From the NCBI GenBank assembly GCA_023248265.1, contig JAHFEZ010000005.1:1-38920 (forward strand): a DNA stretch of 38,920 nt, in the 5' to 3' direction. The stretch's first letter is position 1. Every line of letters begins with the position of its first letter. Positions 31,257-38,920 of the stretch are shown one piece after another. The position numbers and the translations under genes are program-made. The stretch comes from Deltaproteobacteria bacterium. GTDB lineage: Bacteria > Bdellovibrionota > JACOXK01 > 2-02-FULL-40-11. The notes below the pieces were generated by a model, which did not search any database, was not told the origin of the DNA, and saw nothing but the letters and a program-made list of their open reading frames with translations.

Positions 31257-32633
31257 TTAATAGTTTTGGCTCTCAACAATTCTTTCTATAGAATCTAGGT
31301 CTTTCTTAAAAACAGGATCTTCTGTTGCCATCTGTGAAATTTTTCTAACAGCATGCATGACCGTTGAATGATCTTTTCCACCAAAAAACTTTCCAATCTC
31401 TGGAAAAGATTTTTGGGTATATTTTCGGCAAAGGTACATAGCTACTTGCCTTGGATGTGACAAAATCTTAATTTTCTTTTTGGATTTAAGGTCTATAATC
31501 TTAACATTGTAGAAGGTAGACACGTTTTTTTGGATGTCATCTAAAGAAATAGAAACTGATTTTTGTTGGATCACATTTTTAAGGACATCTTTGGCAAGGT
31601 CTACGGTTACTTCCATTCCTGTAAGCGAAGCAAAGGCGCCAATACGAATGAGAGAACCTTCCAGCTCTCGCACATTAGATTTAATATGCGTGGCCAGATA
31701 GATGGCCACATCATCTGGAAGATAAATATCATCCCCTTCGGCCTTGTTTTTAAGAATGGCAATGCGTGTTTCCATCTCCGGGGGCTGAATATCGGCGATC
31801 AATCCCCATTCAAATCTAGTTCTGAGGCGCTCTTCTAAGCCCTTAATATCTTTTGGAAATTTGTCGCTTGTAACAACAATTTGCTTTCGAGAGCTATGAA
31901 GCGTATTGAATGTGTGGAAAAACTCTTCTTGGGTACGATCTTTTCCAGCAATAAATTGGATGTCATCCATTAAAAGAACGTCGCATTGGTCCCGATATTT
32001 TTTTCGAAACTGATCCATTTTTTCATACCGCATGCAATTGATGAGCTCATTCATAAAACGTTCAGAAGCAATATAACAAACGCGGTAGCCTGGATGTTTT
32101 TGTTGAATATGGTTTCCAATGGCATTTAAAAGGTGTGTTTTTCCAAGTCCTACGCCCCCAAAGACAAAAAGGGGATTGTAGCTCCCCCCAGGCTGCTCAG
32201 ATGCTGCATAAGCAGCGGCGTGGCAAAACTGGTTACTTGTGCCAACTACGAAGTTTTCAAAGGTATATTTTGGGTTAAGTACGTCGGGCCCCTGAAATTT
32301 AGGCTGCGAGACCTGAACAGAAATAGAGGCAGGCGTTGTAGAAGCGTGTGGCAAGGCGGCTTCTTGTTGAATAATTTTTTCAAGAGGCTCAGGCACGGCC
32401 CCAGATTTAAAAATAAGCTCATAGGGACGATTGGTCAGTTGTTTTAAGAGATCTTTGATATAAGAAAGATAATTGTCATGAAACCAGGTCTCATAAAAAT
32501 TATTGGGAGTTCCTAATTCTATCACGGTATCTGTGATAGAAAGAACCTTGGTGGGCTCAATCCAAACCCGATAACTATGAGATGGGACTTTTTCTTTGAG
32601 TTTTTCTAAAATCTGGTCCCAGAGATGATTCAT
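31257..32633 (-). CDS. dnaA: Chromosomal replication initiator protein DnaA
   Basis: 458 aa; YNPLFVFGGVGLGKTHLLNAIGNH, VLLMDDIQFIAGKDRTQEEFFHTFN, GGKDHSTVMHAVRKI. Confidence 0.98.
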   Translation of the reverse strand: MNHLWDQILEKLKEKVPSHSYRVWIEPTKVLSITDTVIELGTPNNFYETWFHDNYLSYIKDLLKQLTNRPYELIFKSGAVPEPLEKIIQQEAALPHASTTPASISVQVSQPKFQGPDVLNPKYTFENFVVGTSNQFCHAAAYAASEQPGGSYNPLFVFGGVGLGKTHLLNAIGNHIQQKHPGYRVCYIASERFMNELINCMRYEKMDQFRKKYRDQCDVLLMDDIQFIAGKDRTQEEFFHTFNTLHSSRKQIVVTSDKFPKDIKGLEERLRTRFEWGLIADIQPPEMETRIAILKNKAEGDDIYLPDDVAIYLATHIKSNVRELEGSLIRIGAFASLTGMEVTVDLAKDVLKNVIQQKSVSISLDDIQKNVSTFYNVKIIDLKSKKKIKILSHPRQVAMYLCRKYTQKSFPEIGKFFGGKDHSTVMHAVRKISQMATEDPVFKKDLDSIERIVESQNY

Positions 32634-32831
32634 GCTGTCATTCCGTTTTTATTGTTACAATACCTAAAAAAGTTTGAACGGCACAAACTACCAAAAAGAA
32701 AAATGCATTTCAAGCAAAAGATATTTTATTTTAATTTTCGTCTAAGAAATTAGAAGAATGTCATCGATGTCCTTAGCTACCGAGAAGCCGTTGACAATGG
32801 TTTAAAAATATGGTCTAGCCTTTAAAGACAT

Positions 32832-32981
32832 ATGAAGCGAACGTATCAACCCAGCAATAGCCGAAGGCTTAAGAGACATGGATTTTTAAAACGTCAAGCT
32901 ACTCCCGGCGGAAAAAACGTCTTAAGAAGACGACGTGCAAAAGGACGCCATGTCTTGACCGTACAAATTGCAACAAAATAA
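32832..32981 (+). CDS. rpmH: 50S ribosomal protein L34 (not in supplied ORF track)
   Basis: 49 aa [49 protein letters not shown]. Confidence 0.97.
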   Translation: MKRTYQPSNSRRLKRHGFLKRQATPGGKNVLRRRRAKGRHVLTVQIATK

Positions 32982-32992
32982 TCCTCCCCCAC

Positions 32993-33391
32993 ATGATAAA
33001 GCAGACCTTTTCAAAAGCCCAAAGGATTTTAAAGCGGGCGGAATATCAAACTATTTTGCAAAAAGGTACCCGGTCTTTAACAGAGCACTTCATTTTATTT
33101 TATTTACAAAATGACAAAGAAATAAATAGGCTGGGCCTGGTTGTAAGTAGAAAGGCAGGAAAGGCTGTTCAAAGAAATAGAATTAAAAGGACGGTTCGAG
33201 AATATTTTAGGCTTCAAAATACAATAGATTCACATCCGAGGCCTTTTCACGACCTGGTGTTTATCAGTAAAAAAAATATCCAAAGCTTGACCTATCAAGC
33301 GGTTTGTCTGGAAATGAAAAAGTTTTATGAAAAAGAGTTTTATCGGGATCATTACACTGTACCAAAGGACGCTATCGCTGCTTCTACCTAG
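32993..33391 (+). CDS. rnpA: Ribonuclease P protein component
   Basis: RLGLVVSRKAGKAVQRNRIKRTVREYFR, immediately after rpmH. Confidence 0.95.
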   Translation: MIKQTFSKAQRILKRAEYQTILQKGTRSLTEHFILFYLQNDKEINRLGLVVSRKAGKAVQRNRIKRTVREYFRLQNTIDSHPRPFHDLVFISKKNIQSLTYQAVCLEMKKFYEKEFYRDHYTVPKDAIAAST

Positions 33392-33536
33392 AAGCTGTCG
33401 CTTTGTTCCTTCGTGCTCGCAGTATTCTAAAGAAGCCATAGAAAAAAAGGGACTTATGGGGGGTCTTTTTTTAACACTCAAGAGACTTTTAAAATGTCAC
33501 CCCCTGTCAGAAGGAGGATGGGACCCTGTCCTATAG
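33327..33536 (+). CDS. yidD: Membrane protein insertion efficiency factor YidD
   Basis: LYQRTLSLLLPRSCRFVPSCSQYSKEAIEKKG...LKRLLKCHPLSEGGWDPV. Confidence 0.95.
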   Translation: MKKSFIGIITLYQRTLSLLLPRSCRFVPSCSQYSKEAIEKKGLMGGLFLTLKRLLKCHPLSEGGWDPVL

Positions 33537-33542
33537 ATTTAC

Positions 33543-35192
33543 ATGGATCCGATGAATGGGATGGAGAAAAGAGCGCTTTTAGCAGTTGTTATTTCTCTGG
33601 CTATTTTGATTGTTTGGCAGATGGTTTTTTTAAAAAAGGGGGCTCCGCCTCCTCAAAAAACAGAAGCCGCATCGCAGCCAGAAACGTCCGCCCCTTCTCA
33701 TTCTTCTCAGGCACCCCAGTCCGAAGCAAAAAAACCTTCTTTGCTTCCTTCTATTCAAACAGAAACAAAGACAAAGGTTGACGAGGAAGAAGTTGTTATT
33801 GAAACAGATCTGTACCGAGCCATTTTTTCAACACACGGGGCAGCGCTTAAAAGCTGGAAGCTTAAAAATTATACAACTCAAGTAGGAAAAGAAGGAGAAT
33901 GGATTGAGCTTGTTACGCAAAAAAATCCTTCTTTATATCCCTTTTCTCTTTATTTTTCAGATAAGAACTTTGAAGAACTCAAAGACTTGGAATATGAAAT
34001 CCAAGAACAAACCCCCACCCATATTTCTTTTCGATATCGGTCTGCCAGCTCTGGAGGAGTGACCATCGAGAGGCGCTATCAGCTGGATCCCCAAAAATAT
34101 CATTTTGAACACGAAACAAAAATTTGGCTCAGAAAAAATAATTTTAAGGGAGATGTCTTGGTTGGAACCTCCGAAGGATTTTTAGAAGCACACAAAGAAA
34201 ATATTTTAACTTCTCCCTACGCAGACGTCAGAAGTTTTATTTTTCACGCTCAAAATAAAACTTCTCGAAAAAAAATCTCTGCCCTTAAAGAAGAAAGCGA
34301 AATTCGTTCTGTCACCCATTGGGCAGGCGTAGAAAACCGGTACTTTTTAACAGCGCTGGTTAATCGCTCGGAGTCCATTAAGCCCTATTTGATTATGTCT
34401 GGGGCGCAGCCAGGGGCCGAAATGATAGCACTTCAATATCCTTTTTATAAAGAAAGCCAAAAAGATTTTTTTGAGTTTAAAATTGAAGGATATCTAGGGC
34501 CCAAAAAAGTAGAATTTTTAAAAGAAGCAGGAAATAATTTAGAAGAAGCCATTGATTTTGGAATTTTTTCTATTCTGTGCATTCCCCTTTTAAAAGTTAT
34601 GAACTTTTTTTATCTTTTTGTTCGAAACTATGGAGTGGCCATTCTTCTTTTAACGCTTCTGATTCGAGTCCTTTTTCATCCATTGATCAAAAAAAGCTAT
34701 GTGTCTATGAGAGAGATGCAGCGTATTCAGCCTCAAATAGCAAAGGTTAAAGAAAAATTTAAAGATAATCCTCAACAAATGAATAAAGAAGTGATGGATT
34801 TAATGAAGGCCAATAAAGTTAACCCCTTAGGAGGATGCTTGCCCCTTTTGATTCAAATGCCCATCTTTTTTGCTCTCTATCGGGTGTTATATAATGCCAT
34901 TGAACTTTATCACGCGCCTTTTTTTGGCTGGATTCGGGATTTATCGAGCAAAGACCCCTATTATGTCATGCCAATTTTAATGATGGTGGCTATGTTTTTT
35001 CAGCAAAAGATGACTCCCTCAACGGCCACAGATCCTGCTCAACAAAAAATGATGCAGTTTATGCCTGTTCTTTTCGGTTTTTTTATGATTGCGCTGCCAT
35101 CGGGCTTGGTGATTTATATTTTATTTAGTACCGTTCTTCAAATTACCTCCCAATATTTAGTGAATCGCGATTTAATTAAAAAGGGTCTCTAA
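33543..35192 (+). CDS. yidC: Membrane protein insertase YidC
   Basis: 549 aa; periplasmic P1 domain plus LIKKSYVSMREMQRIQPQIAKVKEKFKDNPQQMNKEVMDLMKANKVNPLGGCLPLLIQMPIFFALYRVL. Confidence 0.97.
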   Translation: MDPMNGMEKRALLAVVISLAILIVWQMVFLKKGAPPPQKTEAASQPETSAPSHSSQAPQSEAKKPSLLPSIQTETKTKVDEEEVVIETDLYRAIFSTHGAALKSWKLKNYTTQVGKEGEWIELVTQKNPSLYPFSLYFSDKNFEELKDLEYEIQEQTPTHISFRYRSASSGGVTIERRYQLDPQKYHFEHETKIWLRKNNFKGDVLVGTSEGFLEAHKENILTSPYADVRSFIFHAQNKTSRKKISALKEESEIRSVTHWAGVENRYFLTALVNRSESIKPYLIMSGAQPGAEMIALQYPFYKESQKDFFEFKIEGYLGPKKVEFLKEAGNNLEEAIDFGIFSILCIPLLKVMNFFYLFVRNYGVAILLLTLLIRVLFHPLIKKSYVSMREMQRIQPQIAKVKEKFKDNPQQMNKEVMDLMKANKVNPLGGCLPLLIQMPIFFALYRVLYNAIELYHAPFFGWIRDLSSKDPYYVMPILMMVAMFFQQKMTPSTATDPAQQKMMQFMPVLFGFFMIALPSGLVIYILFSTVLQITSQYLVNRDLIKKGL

Positions 35193-35199
35193 TTCATCC

Positions 35200-36561
35200 A
35201 TGCTTCCACTTACGTTAGATACAATTGCAGCTATTTCTACGCCTCAAGGACACGGGGCCATTGGGATTGTTCGAATCAGCGGGGAAAAGGCCCTTGAGAT
35301 TTTAGAATCTATTTTCATTCGAAAACAAAAAGAAGAACCCTGGGTGCCTCATCAATTGACGAGAGGCGTTATTCAAGATGGAAAAGAAATTTTGGATGAT
35401 GTTTTGGTCGCTTTTATGCCAGAAAAAAAGTCTTATACGGGAGAAAGGTTGGTTGAAATTCAGGGCCACGGTTCTTCTTTTATTTTGTCTGAAATTTTAA
35501 CTTTGGTTATTCAAAAGGGGGCGCGGCTGGCTGAGCCTGGTGAATTTACATTCCGCGCTTTTTTAAATGGGAAAATGGACCTTGCACAAGCAGAGGCGGT
35601 TTTAGACTTAATTACAGCCAAAAGTCGAAAAGCACTCCATGCATGCCACCAACATCTTCAAGGAAGATTTTCTAAGGAAATTTTAGAGTTGAGAGGGGGC
35701 CTGTTGGAACTTTTGGTTCACACCGAGGCCTCAATTGATTTTTCGACAGAAGACATTGAAGTTTTTTCTTCCCGCTCTATGTTAGAAAAACTAAGACCTC
35801 TCCAAGAAAAAATAAAAATTCTTTTAAAAACATATGAACAAGGAAGGATGTATTTAGAGGGAGTCAAAGTGGCCATTGTGGGGCGTCCGAACGTTGGAAA
35901 GTCTTCTCTTTTGAACGCGCTTTTAAATTACGAGCGTGCGATTGTAACCGAAGAAGCTGGGACCACACGAGACACGATTGAAGAAGAGCTTTTCTATCGG
36001 GGACTTCAGATGCGGTTGATGGATACGGCAGGAATTCGAAAAACAGAACACGCGGTTGAAAAAATAGGAATTAAAAACTCGCTTGAAAAAATAAAATCTG
36101 CGGATTTGGTTTTAATCCTATTAGATGCAAGCCAGGAGTTATGTGCTCAAGATTTTGAAATTTTAGATTTAGTGGGAGATAAGAAAAAAATAGGAGTTTT
36201 TAATAAGATCGATCTTGTTTCAGGGGCAGATTTAAAAAAATTTCCCGTTCCTTATGTTTGTATTTCGGCACTTTATCGACAAGGAATTGAATCGTTGTTA
36301 GAAGCGCTTTACCGAGAAATTATCCAAGAAGAGATGAATTCAGAGAATATCTTATTGACAAAGATCCGACACAAGGATTCTTTAGAAAAGGCACTAAAAC
36401 ATCTTAATCTTTTTGAAGAGGGCCTGGCAGAGGAAAAATCTTTGGAGTTTTTAGCGCTGGATCTAAGATCGGCCATAGAAGAGCTAGAGATGATGATTGG
36501 TAAGATAACGCTTGAGGATGTGTATGATCAAGTTTTTTCTTCTTTTTGTATTGGAAAATGA
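35200..36561 (+). CDS. mnmE: tRNA modification GTPase MnmE
   Basis: [38 protein letters not shown]-terminal FCIGK. Confidence 0.98.
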   Translation: MLPLTLDTIAAISTPQGHGAIGIVRISGEKALEILESIFIRKQKEEPWVPHQLTRGVIQDGKEILDDVLVAFMPEKKSYTGERLVEIQGHGSSFILSEILTLVIQKGARLAEPGEFTFRAFLNGKMDLAQAEAVLDLITAKSRKALHACHQHLQGRFSKEILELRGGLLELLVHTEASIDFSTEDIEVFSSRSMLEKLRPLQEKIKILLKTYEQGRMYLEGVKVAIVGRPNVGKSSLLNALLNYERAIVTEEAGTTRDTIEEELFYRGLQMRLMDTAGIRKTEHAVEKIGIKNSLEKIKSADLVLILLDASQELCAQDFEILDLVGDKKKIGVFNKIDLVSGADLKKFPVPYVCISALYRQGIESLLEALYREIIQEEMNSENILLTKIRHKDSLEKALKHLNLFEEGLAEEKSLEFLALDLRSAIEELEMMIGKITLEDVYDQVFSSFCIGK

Positions 36562-38459
36562 ATAAACCGCATCAAATTATTGTTATTGGGGCGGGTCACG
36601 CGGGCATTGAGGCCTCGCTGGCCGCAGCTCGCATGGGAATTCGAACGCTTCTTTTAACCATGAATTTAGATCGCGTGGGTTGGATGTCTTGTAATCCTGC
36701 CATTGGAGGGATTGCCAAGGGGCACTTGGTTCGAGAAATAGATGCGCTGGGTGGAGAAATGGGGAAAAATACAGATGCCACCGCAATTCAATTCCGACGG
36801 CTCAATACTCGAAAAGGTCCGGCGGTTCAGGCCACTCGGGCACAGTGCGATAAGGTTTTGTATGCGAAAAGGATTAAAAAGATAATAGAGGCGCAGCCCA
36901 ACCTGGATTTAAAACAAGGCTCTATTGAACAAATCCATATTGAAAATGGAAAAGTAAGGGGAGCCACTACGCTCATTGGAGAATATTTTGAAGCCCAAAG
37001 CATTATTGTAACCACTGGGACTTTCTTAGATGGAAAAATTCATATTGGAGATATCAATTATCCTGCCGGAAGAGCTGGAGACCAACCCTCTATAGGGCTG
37101 GCTAAGTGTTTTAAGGATCTAAAATTTAAAATAGGGAGGCTTAAAACAGGAACCCCCCCCAGACTAAATGCTAAAACAATAGATTTTAGTAAGCTTGTCC
37201 CACAACATGGAGACGAGTATCCAAGTTTTTTTTCGTTTTCTACAGAAAAAATAACCCTTCCACAGCTTCCGTGTCATATAACGTATACGAATGAAAGAAC
37301 GCATGAAATTATTAAAAAAAACATACACTTATCTGCAATGTACGGTGGACATATTGAAGGCATAGGGCCTAGATATTGCCCCTCTATTGAAGATAAAGTG
37401 GTTCGATTTTCAGATAAATTAAGACATCAAATATTTTTGGAGCCCGAGGGCTTGGATACTCATGAGATTTATTGTAATGGAGTATCCACGAGCCTTCCTG
37501 TGAGTACTCAACTTGACTTTATCAAAACTATAGAGGGCTTAGAAAATGCAGAAGTCATGCGCCATGGCTATGCCATTGAATATGATTTTATTTTTCCAAC
37601 AGAGCTTCATCAAACATTAGAAACAAAAAAAATTGAAGGACTTTTTTTAGCAGGACAAATTAATGGAACCACGGGCTATGAAGAAGCCGCAGCACAGGGT
37701 CTTATGGCGGGGATTAACTCTGCGTTAAAAATTCAAAATAAAAATCCTCTTATTTTAAAAAGGCATGAAGCATATATTGGGGTTTTAATTGACGACCTTG
37801 TTACTAAGGGAACCCAAGAGCCCTATCGGATGTTTACTTCGCGTGCGGAATACCGGCTTCTTTTAAGAGAAGACAATGCGGATTTGCGGCTTAGAGAATA
37901 TGGGCATCGCCTGGGGTTGGTGGATCAGCAAGAATACCAAAGATATGAGGACAAAAAAGAAAGAATTCAAAAACTTTTAGAGAGGCTTTCAGCTCTTAAA
38001 ATTTCTCCAACAAAAGTCGTCAACGACAAGTTGGCGCTGGCTGGATTTTCTAAAATAGAAAATCAAACTTCTTTAGAAAAACTTTTAAGAAGGCCAGGGG
38101 TGGACTTTAGCCATTTGGTAAATTTTGGATTTATTGAAAAAGAATTAAATGAAGAGGCCGTCTGTCAGGTAGAAATGGAAGTAAAATATAAAGGATATAT
38201 TGATCGACAACATGAACAAGTGAAACAACAAGAAAATCTAGAAGAGGTTAAAATTCCAGTCGGCATTGATTTTTCTACCATTCCCGGCCTATCCAGGGAG
38301 GTTATTGAAAAGTTGTCTCAACTTCGACCCGGATCTTTAGGCCGGGCTCTTCAAATCTCTGGCATTACCCCAGGCTGTATTCCTGCGCTTATGGTCGGGA
38401 TTAAGAAACACCTTTTAAATGTTTCACGTGAAACGAATTTAGTGAGCCCAAAAGAATAG
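36558..38459 (+). CDS. mnmG: tRNA uridine-5-carboxymethylaminomethyl modification enzyme MnmG
   Basis: [80 protein letters not shown] overlap with mnmE. Confidence 0.98.
   Translation: MNKPHQIIVIGAGHAGIEASLAAARMGIRTLLLTMNLDRVGWMSCNPAIGGIAKGHLVREIDALGGEMGKNTDATAIQFRRLNTRKGPAVQATRAQCDKVLYAKRIKKIIEAQPNLDLKQGSIEQIHIENGKVRGATTLIGEYFEAQSIIVTTGTFLDGKIHIGDINYPAGRAGDQPSIGLAKCFKDLKFKIGRLKTGTPPRLNAKTIDFSKLVPQHGDEYPSFFSFSTEKITLPQLPCHITYTNERTHEIIKKNIHLSAMYGGHIEGIGPRYCPSIEDKVVRFSDKLRHQIFLEPEGLDTHEIYCNGVSTSLPVSTQLDFIKTIEGLENAEVMRHGYAIEYDFIFPTELHQTLETKKIEGLFLAGQINGTTGYEEAAAQGLMAGINSALKIQNKNPLILKRHEAYIGVLIDDLVTKGTQEPYRMFTSRAEYRLLLREDNADLRLREYGHRLGLVDQQEYQRYEDKKERIQKLLERLSALKISPTKVVNDKLALAGFSKIENQTSLEKLLRRPGVDFSHLVNFGFIEKELNEEAVCQVEMEVKYKGYIDRQHEQVKQQENLEEVKIPVGIDFSTIPGLSREVIEKLSQLRPGSLGRALQISGITPGCIPALMVGIKKHLLNVSRETNLVSPKE
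38420..38435. promoter_or_regulatory. parS: parS site 1 (TGTTTCACGTGAAACG, 15/16)
   Basis: Match to TGTTTCACGTGAAACA; lies inside the mnmG coding sequence (codons N-V-S-R-E-T). Confidence 0.93.
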
Positions 38460-38469
38460 GCCTGTAAAA

Positions 38470-38485
38470 AGTTTCACGTGGAACA
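38470..38485. promoter_or_regulatory. parS: parS site 2 (reverse complement TGTTCCACGTGAAACT)
   Basis: AGTTTCACGTGGAACA; core CACGTG conserved, 14/16 to consensus. Confidence 0.85.
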
Positions 38486-38563
38486 TTTTTTTGTTTACAA
38501 AAATAAGCGACTTCGTTACAACTAAGAGTGTTGGCAGTTTTTTGACACATAATAAAATCCATC

Positions 38564-38920
38564 ATGGCTAAAGTTATCACGGTAACGAATCAAAAAGGTG
38601 GCGTTGGAAAGACAACGACGGTTATTAATTTAGGCGCTTCACTTGTTGCCGCTGAAAAAAAGACTCTTTTAATTGATCTTGATCCCCAGGGGAATGCTGG
38701 AAGTGGGCTGGGCATTGATAAGTCCGCTCTTCAAGATAAAACCATTTATAATGTTTTGGTTCAGGAGAAAAAACTATCCGAAGTTATTCTTCATACAGAA
38801 CTAGAAGGCTTAGACATTGTTCCTTCTAATCAAGATCTTATTGGTGCCGAGGTAGAGCTTGTAACAGAAATCTCTCGAGAGACAAAATTAAAGGTTGCCC
38901 TAGAAGAAATTCAGTCAGCG
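38564..38920 (+). CDS. parA: Chromosome partitioning ATPase ParA/Soj, N-terminal part (runs off window)
   Basis: MAKVITVTNQKGGVGKTTTVINLGASLVAAEKKTLLIDLDPQGNAGSGLGID...; open to the window end. Confidence 0.96.
   Translation, partial: MAKVITVTNQKGGVGKTTTVINLGASLVAAEKKTLLIDLDPQGNAGSGLGIDKSALQDKTIYNVLVQEKKLSEVILHTELEGLDIVPSNQDLIGAEVELVTEISRETKLKVALEEIQSA

Noticed and set aside
32791-32815. TTGACA upstream of rpmH as a complete sigma-70 promoter
   Set aside because: The -35 is perfect, but I could not find a convincing -10 at 16-18 nt spacing, so it is not listed as a feature.
38542-38547. TTGACA just before parA as a promoter
   Set aside because: Too close to the ATG (17 nt) to allow a -10 element upstream of the start codon.

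Overview
This window is the replication-origin neighbourhood of a diderm (Gram-negative type) bacterial chromosome. It is possibly deltaproteobacteria-like; that placement is inference from gene order and protein style. It is densely coded, and I saw no rRNA, tRNA, CRISPR array or IS element. The + strand from ~1.3 to 18.2 kb is a compact run: PASTA/FN3-like secreted protein, ssb, TPR, aroQ, Xaa-Pro peptidase, TPR, tamB-like, Omp85 with seven apparent POTRA repeats, surA-like, pdxA, phosphomannomutase and uvrA. The - strand from ~18.2 to 32.6 kb carries, in transcription order, dnaA - oriC - dnaN - recF - gyrB - fabH - gyrA - hemL - atpZ/atpI/atpB/atpE. The + strand from 32.8 kb carries rpmH - rnpA - yidD - yidC - mnmE - mnmG - parS x2 - parA (cut by the window end). 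Observations most worth checking: (1) a 434-aa HNH-endonuclease intein interrupting GyrB inside EGDSAGG/SAKQGR; (2) GyrA with Ala and Gly at E. coli-equivalent QRDR positions 83 and 87, predicting intrinsic quinolone tolerance; (3) a dnaA-dnaN oriC with a (TAG)5 DnaA-trio-like element between a DnaA-box-like site and an AT-rich tract; (4) two parS sites, one inside the mnmG coding sequence; (5) a UvrA that appears to lack most of its insertion domain; (6) a sigma-54-like promoter before ssb. I found no clearly unprecedented system. Most of the unusual content is variation on known machinery.
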